From Hygrocybe punicea (taxonomy: Eukaryota; Basidiomycota; Agaricomycetes; Agaricales; Hygrophoraceae): a stretch of DNA of 64,000 nt. The DNA is taken from positions 1,798,001-1,862,000 of the forward strand of contig OY744470.1 in assembly GCA_963556145.1 (NCBI GenBank), read 5' to 3'. Shown here piece by piece: positions 12,042-21,869 of this stretch (its first letter is position 1; each line of letters opens with the position of its first letter). The notes under the pieces were generated by a model that searched no databases, had not been told where the DNA came from, and saw only the letters and a list, made by a program, of their open reading frames with translations. Made by a program: the position numbers and the translations under genes.

Positions 12042-12761
12042 CAATTGCCATTCTTGGATATTTGGTTTCCATATTCGTACCCTGTGCATACCATTATCCT
12101 CCCTGACGATCCAACGACATTCCTCACCTGCATGCATGCCCTGAACAATCCTCGATCACAGGACATTTCACTGTTCCCTTCAATCTGACCATCACCGAAG
12201 TACATACCTTCAGACTTCGACCACAGACCATACGACTTCCCAATACAGTAAACCAACCCCTATCGTTTATTGTTCACATGACATCGCTTCAATGCAGTAC
12301 CCGACATCTTATTCCCACAGCTTGTCACTCATGCCATGACTCAAAACCTGGACCCACATTCATTTATCCTTTTCCATCCATAACCTTGATACCTCCCACA
12401 CTCACTTACAACAATACCCTTTCTTGGACGAATACTGACATCAGGTGGACCACGTTGTTCCACAGACAGAACAAGACATCACCCCTCGATGTCATTGACA
12501 CAGACATCATCATCCAGTACAGCTTATGCTGTTCGCATGTCTGACCTCAACTAGCCCACTGTCCTGGTTGGTTTTTCCTCCATACATTCCTTCATTTTGT
12601 TTCATACCAACCTTGCTGCTATATCCACACTACCTCAAGACACTCTCTTCACCAATCCCACACTGGACGATACTCCTCTTTGACCTGACCATGCAATGCA
12701 CTGGCCAGACTACACACTTGCCCATTACAGCAGGTGTAGACCCCAAATTGGCAATTCTGCT
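12042..12761. other. No supported gene, retrotransposon-derived
   Basis: C- and T-rich sequence between the duplicated membrane-peptide frame and the LTR. Only short frames are present, with no recognisable domain. Confidence 0.4.
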
Positions 12762-13213
12762 TGTCACATGATCCAATGACAAATCATCCGAGTCATCCGG
12801 ACCTCTTCTATCCTCAATTATGCCCAGGCCTCCAGTTGGATCATGAGAACATCGACATGGGGACGCTTCATGTGCACCTCATGGTGAACACATGGTGTAG
12901 TTGGACATGTTGTAGCTTCATGGTTGGATTCCCATTTACCTCTCCTCAAGACCAGTCACTATATCTACTGATCTTGTTGTTGGTTCGGACTTTTTCTTCT
13001 TTCTTTTCCTTACGTTTAGTCTGGTTCTTGGGGCAGACTCATCTTGTTTTGGGTAACCCCCACGGCTCGCAATGACATTAGACCTTGACCCCCCCTCTTA
13101 GCAGTGTTGTCTTAGCTGTAAGCAACAATGAAAACTGCTCTTGTCTCCTCTGGAAACCACCTCCCAGTTAAGTTGATTGTTGCTGGAGCCTGCTGCAGAA
13201 GTGATCCGTAACA
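12762..13213 (+). repeat. LTR-like repeat (about 452 bp), TGTCAC...GTAACA
   Basis: It starts TGTCACATGATCC and ends GATCCGTAACA. Long blocks match, in reverse orientation, the broken LTR at 26165-27857: GACAAATCATC.GAGTCATCC, the TTTAGTCTGG block, GGGTAACCCCC, and the end GTTGATTGTTGCTGGAGCC. The last 50 bases also resemble the end of the LTR at 19232-19799. TG..CA ends support LTR identity. I cannot tell whether it is the 3' LTR of the upstream pol or the 5' LTR of what follows. Confidence 0.65.
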
Positions 13214-13412
13214 CCGTCCCATTTCGACGACCCGGACCTGCCACATCACCAATCGCCAGCATGCGTTGCCAGCCCACCAAACGTGTCACCACATGTCTAC
13301 CACCCACAGACCACGTCGCATGTGACTGTACATGCCCCAGCACCCCCACGCATGATGTCGTTGCTGTGGTGGACCCAGTCCATCGAGTCCCAGGCCCCAC
13401 AACATCAAGAAT

Positions 13413-14630
13413 GTGACCTCACGTCTCCCGCGTCCCCCAGCTTTGTACCGCCCTGCAGACTGTCCCCTACGCATTCACACAGCTCCCCGTGCACCTCCAA
13501 TGACCCAAATGATTTGGTACCATGCATTTACAGCAATCAGGCCGCCTCCTACATCACCCGGCCTCCCTTACATACTCAACATCCCCGGCCCCTCACATGT
13601 TCATTGGACCACCCCCCACCTTGTACTGCATCCCAGAGCCCCACAGGACCACTCCTGGGTCCATGCAAGCCACCCCAGCCACATTCAAACCCTCAACACC
13701 ATGCCATGTCACTCGACATCATACCCCCATACCCCCACATCCCATCATCCGAGGCCAACGACCACCACATACCACCCCCACGCCCTTGTTCATGCCCCTG
13801 CACCTCTGCATGGTCCTCTTCTGTCCCAAATGGACCCACCCCCATCCCTCTTCATCCCACACAAGCCGCCACATCACCCCACATCGACCCCCACTCTCAG
13901 TCCCCAATTCCCAGCCATCCCCAGCATCATCCACCCCCATTCAACTATCTACACCCTTGACCAACCCCATGACGCCCCTCAAGTCCATTGGCAAGCCCAA
14001 ATGAAGCCCCCAGTTGGTTACAACCACGAACCTGCATCCACCGGCCACCCAAACCTGTTCCCCAACCTGATGCACCCGCAACCAAATCCCTACACCCACG
14101 CCCAAGCCCCGATACTCCCGTCAATGCACCCGTTGTTGTTCCCAATCCTGCACAATGACCTTGGACCCCTGCTTCCCTATGACCGTGAACCTGCATCCAC
14201 CAGCCCCCCAAACCTGTTCCCCAACTCCACACACTCGCAATCGAGTCCCTACGCCTACATCCACGTCCACATCCCCACACCCTCATCCACATCCATCCCT
14301 ACACTGCCCCCGCACCTGACATCACCTTTGCCCTTGTCCTCCCCTGTCCACCGACCTTCCGCCTTTGACGATGACCTCCCATTCCCTCTTATCTCACCAT
14401 TGCCATCACCACCTTCAACTCTGATACCCCCCAATCACCTTCCACAGGTTCTCACAGGTTTCTTTAGAGTAGCTTCACCCTCAGCACCCTCAACACCCGA
14501 ACCCATGTCTACCCAGTTCCTTGCTGCCAACAATGAAACCCCAATTACCTTGCGTGCTATCGAGCAGACAGTGGCTAAGCTGGCCCATCGATTGGAGATG
14601 CTGGAGATTCATGTATTGGGTGACAATTGA
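13413..14630 (+). CDS. 405-aa Pro/His/Ser/Thr-rich frame with C-terminal coiled coil, gag-like?
   Basis: A long open frame downstream of the LTR. Composition is extreme (CCA/CAC/ACC codons), with two copies of an EPAST..NLFPN unit about 159 bp apart (around 14029 and 14188). The last 40 residues (ITLRAIEQTVAKLAHRLEML) form a plausible amphipathic helix. Position after an LTR and the Pro-rich-then-helix layout would fit an N-terminal gag region. However, long frames arise easily in such C-rich DNA, and overlapping frames (13283-13960, 13522-14004) are also open. I recognise no family domain. Confidence 0.35.
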   Translation: MTSRLPRPPALYRPADCPLRIHTAPRAPPMTQMIWYHAFTAIRPPPTSPGLPYILNIPGPSHVHWTTPHLVLHPRAPQDHSWVHASHPSHIQTLNTMPCHSTSYPHTPTSHHPRPTTTTYHPHALVHAPAPLHGPLLSQMDPPPSLFIPHKPPHHPTSTPTLSPQFPAIPSIIHPHSTIYTLDQPHDAPQVHWQAQMKPPVGYNHEPASTGHPNLFPNLMHPQPNPYTHAQAPILPSMHPLLFPILHNDLGPLLPYDREPASTSPPNLFPNSTHSQSSPYAYIHVHIPTPSSTSIPTLPPHLTSPLPLSSPVHRPSAFDDDLPFPLISPLPSPPSTLIPPNHLPQVLTGFFRVASPSAPSTPEPMSTQFLAANNETPITLRAIEQTVAKLAHRLEMLEIHVLGDN

Positions 14631-14984
14631 GGTTTTGTTTAATTTTATATTTGAGTATTTTATCCTCCCACTCTCATTCCCACCCTTTTCTTTTATTTCT
14701 TTGTCATCTTTGTGTTTATGACTGAGGGCAGTCATTATTAGAGTCCCCTGTGGATGTAGAGATCCATATCACTGTGGGCACGTATCCTTCTATTTTCCTT
14801 CATCCCTCTTCCCTCTGCATTCCCCTCTCTTCATTATATTCAATTTCCTTTGTATACTCCCTTTTATAGATACTATACAGTACCTATATAGTGTTTTGTG
14901 TACATACATACAAACAAGCTGAATTTTGGGTTTTCACCCCAACAACAAGGACTTGCACACCCCAAATCCACACCTACAAAGGCT
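14631..14984. other. LTR/UTR-like non-coding stretch
   Basis: Contains a block around 14722-14775 with GGGCAGTCATTATTAGAGTC, and a TATA-like region TTTTATAGATACTATACAG near 14865. It resembles the promoter half of an LTR, but I found no partner copy in the window. Confidence 0.35.
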
Positions 14985-15290
14985 GTGTTCACCACAGCGC
15001 AGCTGTGAATAAATGTTCGAGATCGTTAAAGTATCACTGAAGTTCTCTTGGCTGAGAGGGGGAAAATGTCAGAGTGGTTGCATGACCACGAGTGGGCATT
15101 ATAGGAGTCGTACGAGGTTGTGCAGCCATCATAGATGCTGTTTCAGATAAGTCGGAGGTAGTTGTTGATAAGGTAGAGATGAAACGATTTCTCAGGCAAC
15201 AAGTAAAGAAATGTGAGAGACTGCAATCGGAATTGATGTCATCTAAGGAATCGACATGTCGGAGAGCTGTTCAAAGTTCTTGATCGAGTG
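14985..15290 (-). pseudogene. Gag N-terminal fragment of an LTR retroelement
   Basis: On the minus strand a degenerate frame reads MAAQPRTTPIMPTRGHATT, then FSPSQPREL, a stop, and YFNDLEHLF (about 15130-15000). From memory this resembles the N-terminus of a basidiomycete gypsy-type gag in which REL is followed by Arg. The stop again fits CGA to TGA. Upstream on the same strand lies Pro/Ser/Thr-rich sequence (to 15600). The body of gag is missing at about 14985. Confidence 0.5.
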
Positions 15291-17240
15291 TATGACGATT
15301 GGTAGATGTTGTTGACGATGAATCTTCGGTCGATGATGTGGGGGACGGGGGCGATGTAGATGCGGGTTCTTGGTGGCTTCGGAACAACAAAGAAGATGAT
15401 CCTAACCAAGGGGTGTCAGCGCAGAAGTGACTGTGGATAATCAGTGTCAGGGATAGTAGTAAATGAAGAAATGGAATGTAAAATGTAAGCCGCTGTGTAG
15501 AACTAAACAAATACTGACGAATCCGGCGATGAATGGACTGAAAATGGATAAATAATAATGAACCCGACGATGCCAATGATGTCGGGTATGGCAGGTTGGG
15601 TTGGGTTGGGTTGGGTTGGGTTGGAAACAATGAACAAATAACAGAAACAATGATAAAGACGATGAAGTGAACTATAACAATCTAAGGGTCTACGAGGACA
15701 AGCATTTGAAGGGATTAAAATGATTCTGACTGTAGGGAAACGGGGACTAAGGGTATCTCTTTTTTTTGTATGGTCATCAGGGACCGTTTTTATAGTACAT
15801 GAGTGTGTAGTCTACTTTCGGACATGTCTATTTTGGCTGATAGAAACTACAAAGAGAAGGTGGAATGGGGATGTGGAAAGGGGGGTTGCAAAGCGACATA
15901 GACAGGAAAATGGAGGGGAAAAGGAATATCCAAGAAAAAGATCTGAAATCTCACATATATCTCCAAAGGGATGAGGGGATGGGTATATAAGGCAAGTCCG
16001 AAGTCCGGGATCGAGTCCAATGAGATCTGTCTCCTATTATTAGAACTCCGGGGCTTCTGAGGCTGCTGGATTTGGTCCAAAAGCGGCTGTCACAAAGCGG
16101 CATGTGTCGGGTCAAGTTGGTCATGTCACGTCAGGTTACGTCGGGTTGGAATGGGGATCGTTTGGAAGTGTCGGGTTCATCTGGATTCATGATATATCAA
16201 TGGTATGGACTCAGAGGGACGTTGAGTCTCTACAGCGACGATGGACTACTTGGTGGTGTTTGGCTAGCTATAGGCGAAGGATCATGAGGCCTAGATCAGA
16301 GACGATATCGGTGGGTCACAGGCATTGGTAGGGATATTGCGGTGACCAACAACGGTGGTGAAGAGTCTGAGGATGAGAGAGATGTTAATGGCAAAGAGAA
16401 GGGAGAAGGTGTAGAAGCTATTTTTCAGAATGAGAAATCACCCCCTCATGGTGGGCTCCAAAATGATATGCAAGTCGAGGTGCTGTGCACTAAAAACAAC
16501 ACTCTACAACTGGTGTGATTGTGAGTAAGTGAGGTAATTAGCTTCTACGAGTATCACGACAATTGCAATTGATAGTGCGACTTAGTGATTAAAGTGGTGA
16601 CAACAATAGAGGGTCGAGGTATTGAACTTAAGTCGGCAATGGTCGAGCTCGAAGAGAGTAATGTCATAATGATTTTCAAGAGAGATACAATGAAGTGGAA
16701 AAGGGGGGAACAATGCGCTCTCTGGTGCTTAAGTGTAATCTACATAGCTATTTTATATGATGACGGTCAGAGATCGGAGGCAAAGTAAAAAAGTTGTGGA
16801 AAGAAAGAAACTTACTCCAATAGGGGTCGAAAGAAAGGAATATATATGAATCACATGAAAACATAGCCAAAAATGGTGCTGAAAGGAGGATGAAGATGGT
16901 CTTGTAACAAAGGAAGAACAAAGGAGTCTGGTGGGAGAAAGGGAATAAGTGTTCTAAACGAGTTAGTCTATCTAAGATGAAATGGGGCATTGCTGTATGA
17001 AAGGCGAATGATTATGTGAGAATCCGGGGCTCGATCCAATTCAAAGGTTTTCTATCTTGGTCCGCGACTTCATCGGAGATGTTTGAGATATGATTGAGAG
17101 GTCATATGAGTGGTTGTGAGCCCACAACATGTTGGGCTCATTTCGAAGGATAGCTAGAACCTGTTCAATTCATTGATTCAGTGGTCAGCGCAGGTGAGTG
17201 CATATCACTGTTGATTGTAATGTAGATGGCTCACCACAAC
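15291..17240. other. No supported gene, probable retroelement 5' region on minus strand
   Basis: AT-rich stretch with short chance frames. On the minus strand CCTTATATACCCATCC (near 15985) is a TATA-like box placed upstream of the gag fragment, which could mark an LTR promoter. LTR borders could not be set. Confidence 0.35.
15594..15624. repeat. (GGTTG)n microsatellite
   Basis: Five to six GGTTG units. The period is 5, not the fungal telomere unit TTAGGG, so it is not read as telomeric. Confidence 0.9.
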
Positions 17241-17249
17241 CAGAAAGAC

Positions 17250-18976
17250 ATCAAGAAAACTTGATTTCATTTTCCCTCCAATCAATTTCTGGATTATGCT
17301 TCTTTAACCAGTCATACCCAAGGAGTATATATCCATCTTTGCCAATGTTGTAACAGTGAAACGAAGTTCTTGGTGATCCCTGAGGTGTAAACAAAGCTCA
17401 CAATATCCTGTGATTTGCCCTGTTTTTGGTTGTGTCCCATCACTCACGTATGAATTAAAAGGATTGAGATATGGTTTCATTGGGATGTTGTGTGCCTTGA
17501 CATAACCAACATCGATAGTGCAAATTGTGCATCCAAAATCAATGAGACCAGTCATCGGATACTGATGACCGTCTTGTGGAACAGTGACAAAGCCATGAAC
17601 TAGAAGTGCCATTCATAATTCAGAATCTTTTCTTGTGACGGCTCTGACTTGTTCTAATGTTCATGGTTTGTGTGGCGAATTTTGTGGCATTTCTTGTACT
17701 AACCACTTGATCACTTTGTCGATTGGTCGGCGGTTAAGCAAAAGGACCAGTCCAGGTGAGATCTTTTCTGTCCATTGTCCATGAATGTCATAGTCATTGA
17801 GTAGGTCAAGGCATAACCCATGGTTGTATTGCACATAGCGATGATTGTTTCTGCGGCATTGAATTCCGATTCAATCGTGGTTTTCTGTTCTCGTTCATGA
17901 TGATTATGGTTGCATTGATGTGCACAAATTTGTTTCTTGTTTCTTTTCTTCTTCTTCTTCTGTGACATGGATATCCTGCCACATGTCACATTCCTCTTTC
18001 AGCTCTGGGTCTTGATTTCAGTGTAAGTTGTCTCAGAGGTCTTTGAGTTTGGTGAAAATGGTATTGAATTGTCTGTATACTTTTACATCATTCTTGAGTT
18101 GCGTATGGTCTGCATAGACTGGACTTGTTGCTGTCCTTGCTGTTCAGGACAATTATGGGAAATGTGCCCTGGCTGTCAACATTTGAAGCAAATTCCTTTC
18201 TTCATATATTCAAGACATTGTTTGTCTGTCAGACATGTAAACATCTGTTGTCTTGGTTGGGTCCTTCATGTATTGATGTCCATAGGGATGGATTCTGATT
18301 GCGGTTGTACCGGTATTGGTGCTGTTTGTGTTGTGGTGGTCATCGTGGTATATCATGGTTTCAGGGTGGTCATTGTCATGGAACATATTTGTTCCTGACA
18401 GCATCACCATTGTTGGTCGAGTTTCATAGTCTGGGTTTGCCACTCATCAATGGTGTCCAGGATATTCAGTGAGGTGTAGATCTGATCGATCAAGGGTTTG
18501 TTCATATGTAGCTCAACGAGCTGGACAAGGTAAGAATGGTTTTCGGTTTTGGTTAAACCGAACATGCGGCAGAGAGTATTGAACTCTATCCAGAACTCAT
18601 CTGCGGTCATCTTTCCTTGTCATAAGTCATTGAGCTTCGTCAATGCATCTTTCTTCTGGTCTGGCTTTTTGAAGTGTCGCCAAAATTCTGTTTTGAAGTC
18701 CTGCATTGATCCAAAATTGACCGGGTTATGTGCGAGTGTGATGTTGATGAATTCATCTGCCCATCACCTGGTGAGTCCTCCCTGAAAATAGGAAAGGATA
18801 AAAAGGATCTGCTTCTCATCCATGTCGAGGTGGGTTTCATTCACCCAGATGTAGATGCAGGCACTGCAGATAAACATTTTGTATCCTTCTTTATTGCCGT
18901 CATATTTAACTGGCAGAGCAATATGAGATTTTGGAGTCATCGGGGCTGCAGGTGCTGGAGCGGTGGAACTGGACAT
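17250..18976 (-). pseudogene. Ty3/gypsy gag-protease, decayed
   Basis: Minus-strand segments in order from the LTR. 18976-18764 is the gag start (VKYDGNKEGYKMFI...DEKQILF), followed by the retrotransposon gag core WADEFI...DFKTEFW and, at 18610-18404, MTADEFWIEFNTLCR. A zinc knuckle near 18190-18150 reads CFKC, stop, QPGHISHNC, so it is broken by a TGA inside the finger. An aspartic-protease-like domain lies at 17612-17250 with LIDFGCT where the active site should be D(S/T)G, and KHNPEIDW at its end. Stops at the GLTR/WADEF junction and before QGKMTADEF fit CGA to TGA. The frame ends near 17250 and RT does not follow. Confidence 0.8.
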
Positions 18977-19231
18977 GGTTGTTGTTGTGCGGCGGAAGTA
19001 AGTTTGATAGTGAGAATGAGTTGTTGTAGAAGGAAGTGATGATGAGGGGAAAGGTGGGGGTCAGAAGGTTGTTCTTGTTGTGATGTAATAATCAAATTTG
19101 TCATCGGAAGACTCTGACGATTCAAGTGTCAAATGGTATTCATCATCAAGGTCTGAGTCTGGTGTTCAATGTCATCGTGGATCCAGGTTGTTATGGTTGT
19201 TGTCGAGGGAGTTGAGAGAAGTCTAGTTTTA

Positions 19232-19799
19232 TGTTACGGATCGTGGTCTTCACTTTGGGCTCCAGCAACAATCAACCAAGCTGAGAATGAGATTATGAAG
19301 TGAGGGAGTACAAAGGATAATATGGAAGAGGGAAGGGGGGATTTGTCTGGGTAGTCAGGGTGGTAGGGGAAGAGTAGCTAAACTAGACTTAGGGGAATAC
19401 TGACTACAAATGTTCGGCTTTATATACTAAAATGACTTTAGGGTGGGCTTCTTTATCATGGTGCATGGCGATGAAGAGGTTGAGCTCCAAGATGAACGGC
19501 ATCTTCGCTCGGTTCATGGTTTACGCATTCTGGGGTGCCAAGGTGGTGGCCAACGACTGTGTTGTGGATCTGGTGACAACAAACAGCTGATCCGGTGATT
19601 GTGTTGTGTGGTGTTATTAAGGGCATGTATGAGGGTATGTGATGTTTGTGATTTGTTGGCAGTGATCGGGTGATTTGGATATTGTCTGGGATCAGGGTAA
19701 TGTCTTTGGTTGTCATTGATGATGTTTTGCACCCAGGTGATGATGTCATCATGTGAAGCGGGATCCGAATCGGGGGTAGGATTGGCGTGAAATGTTACA
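19232..19799 (-). repeat. 5' LTR of the minus-strand gag-protease element (568 bp)
   Basis: In minus orientation it starts TGTAACATTTCACGCC and ends CGATCCGTAACA, giving TGT..ACA ends. A TATA-like AGTATATAAAGCC lies about two thirds along, near 19425. Its last 50 bases match the end of the LTR at 12762-13213. It directly abuts the second copy of the duplicated segment (19800). Confidence 0.75.
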
Positions 19800-20060
19800 T
19801 TTAGCACATGAATCTCATTCCCAAGCTTGTTACAAGATCAATATACCCTGTGATTTGGCACATCATTAATTTGAGTTGTATTAGTTTGTTGGAAAGATAA
19901 TGGTATTGACAAGAATTAATTTCTATGGTAGGAAATATTTGTTAGCACAAACCATTGTTCTCACTTCTCTTAGATCACTCACTGTGCTACTCATGTCCAA
20001 ACTAAAATGAAGGATATTGCAGAGAAAGCTGTTGCAAATTTCTACCCCATATTTTCCCCT
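19800..20060 (+). repeat. Direct duplicate, copy 2 (261 bp)
   Basis: Same sequence as 8192-8443, with an extra 9 bases (around GAAGGATAT) before TTGCAGAGAAAGC. This copy continues smoothly into the hypothetical coding region, so it is probably the original context. Confidence 0.95.
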
Positions 20061-20573
20061 TCCACACTGGAAATCATAATGGGATTGAAGGAGTGGGTGG
20101 ATTTTGTTTCTGCTGCTGCTGTTAAGCTGCTGGATTTAGATGCAGGATACCCCTTTAATCTCCATCCCCTGAAGCAATGTTTGATTTATCTCCTTTCAGT
20201 TCATTGAGCAAAATCTCAATCAATTTATAAGCAATGGAATATATCAGCTTGTGATCAAGGGTCAGGATGATGCCATGGGCACCAAAAATCATGAGTTATT
20301 TTCCCAAATGATGCAACTACCACTAATTGCTTTAGCGTGCACTGTTGTGAGTTTTCTTTCATAAAAAATAACCTTAATATTTGATTATTGTTCAGCAGAA
20401 ATGGGTACTGGATCATTATCGAAGCAGGATAAGGGTAGATATAAATCTAACCAGTAAACTCTATGAATCCTTTTACCTTGATTGCCTTCACAACCTCGAA
20501 CAACTGGATGATGTCCCAGTCAAAGGCCCAAAATACTATCAGTTCTACCAACAGTGGTGTCAAGATGGCATGT
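20007..20573 (+). CDS. Unknown protein fragment, probably with introns
   Basis: Three frame segments look coding. 20007-20204 has [20 protein letters not shown] and LDLDAGYPFNLHPL. About 20198-20350 has FIEQNLNQFISNGIYQL...LIALACTVV. About 20395-20573 has KWVLDHYRSRIRVDINLTSK and GPKYYQFYQQWCQDGM. The second segment ends before GTGAGTTTTC (a plausible donor near 20346), and CAG precedes the third. The composition is that of a soluble helical protein. I do not recognise the family. The upstream part is disrupted by the duplication and LTR element. Confidence 0.4.
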
Positions 20574-20579
20574 AAGCAG

Positions 20580-21500
20580 TAATCTATTCAATTGTTTTAC
20601 TACTGAATTTTTCATAGCAAGCTATTCCAGAACTTGCCCTCTCAAAAATGAAATGTTTTCCAATCCAGTGGCATCAATCTCAACATAAACTTGACTCAGA
20701 AGGAAATTCTATGACATACTTTTATTTGCCTAGTTGCAATCTCCATCCATTGTAACAGTAGTGGTAGTGGATTAGGTTCAAGTTATGAAATCTGTTTGGT
20801 CCTCTATCACGTTCTTTTGCACCTCACGAAACTATTTCATGAGAGTGAGTATACCCTGCCCACTATGCTGTTCCCTCTCACTCATTTGGGCCCCCTTTCC
20901 AAATCTTGTGTATCCACACGTGTGAGAGGCCATGTTCTTGAGTAAAATAAGGTTGAGACTCAAATGTGTAGGTGGCCATGGTACTGTGTGACTCAATGTT
21001 GATGTCCAAAGAAACATGAAACATGATATGGAGAAATGCACAAGGACATCACAGTTGCAGTCTTCAAGTATTGTGCCATTAATAACCTTCTTACTCTCTG
21101 AGTCCTTCTTTGCTCTTGTGAACATCAGTCTGTCAATAACCCACTTGGTCATCCAAGACACTGGTTCCAGATAGCTTCAACGATGACATGATTCTATTAA
21201 GAACAGAACTGGTGAAAATAAATATGGGTGTTGCCAAGGAAGAGTGAAGACAAAGGACACTGCCCAGGCCTTCTCAGCATTCAACTTATGTATGGTTGGA
21301 TATATCTAGCGGCCTTCTGTACTTCCAACTTCAAGTTGAATGACATTTCTGCATTGTGAACATGCCAGTGTTGGACATAGAGCTGCCAGTCATGGTGTGG
21401 CCCCATTTTGAAGTTGGACATTGAGGCTAGGCTTGGAGGCCAATGGTGTCACAGTAGTCCAATACAGTAGTACCTAGACATTGTTGTTGCTCTGGCCAGT
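20580..21500. other. No supported gene
   Basis: AT-rich, with scattered short frames. A 109-aa minus-strand frame (20832-21161) has no recognisable motif and poor composition. Confidence 0.4.
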
Positions 21501-21720
21501 GCAATGTTTCAAGCCAAGTCCCAGGCCTGCACAGCTGCTGGCTTGAGCCTAGTGCCTCACCCCATCAGTGTTGTTTGGGCCTGGCTTTGCCTGAACGCCA
21601 CAGCTTTGACCTGGCCTAACAGGGCTCAGGCTTTCAAAACCCTGGCCCAAGCCTTGAGGTCAAGTAAAGCTTTCTTGTCTAGACCCAGGTGGCAGCTTCA
21701 GCTTGGCCACTGCTTTTATA
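21500..21720. repeat. GGCCTGG/CCAGGC-rich subterminal-type repeat
   Basis: Dense short copies of CCAGGCC, GGCCTGG and GCCCAAGCC. This is the kind of subterminal repeat seen at ends of fungal hAT elements. It lies just beyond the C-terminal end of the hAT pseudogene (21870), so I infer that it belongs to that element. Confidence 0.4.
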
Positions 21721-21869
21721 TTACAATATTAGTACTATTAATCAATCTACATCTGACATTGGATTGTCATTCTTCATTAGGAGCTCATCTCAGCCTTCCT
21801 CATCCAATCCTGATTTATCTGCCTCATCATTCTCACCCTGAGTGTCACAGCCTTCCAGCTCAGCTTCCA

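Noticed and set aside
15594..15624. GGTTG repeat as telomere remnant
   Set aside because: Period 5 and only about 30 bases; basidiomycete telomeres are TTAGGG-type.
17304..17612. Functional aspartic protease
   Set aside because: The active site reads DFG instead of D(S/T)G and the gag upstream has several stops.
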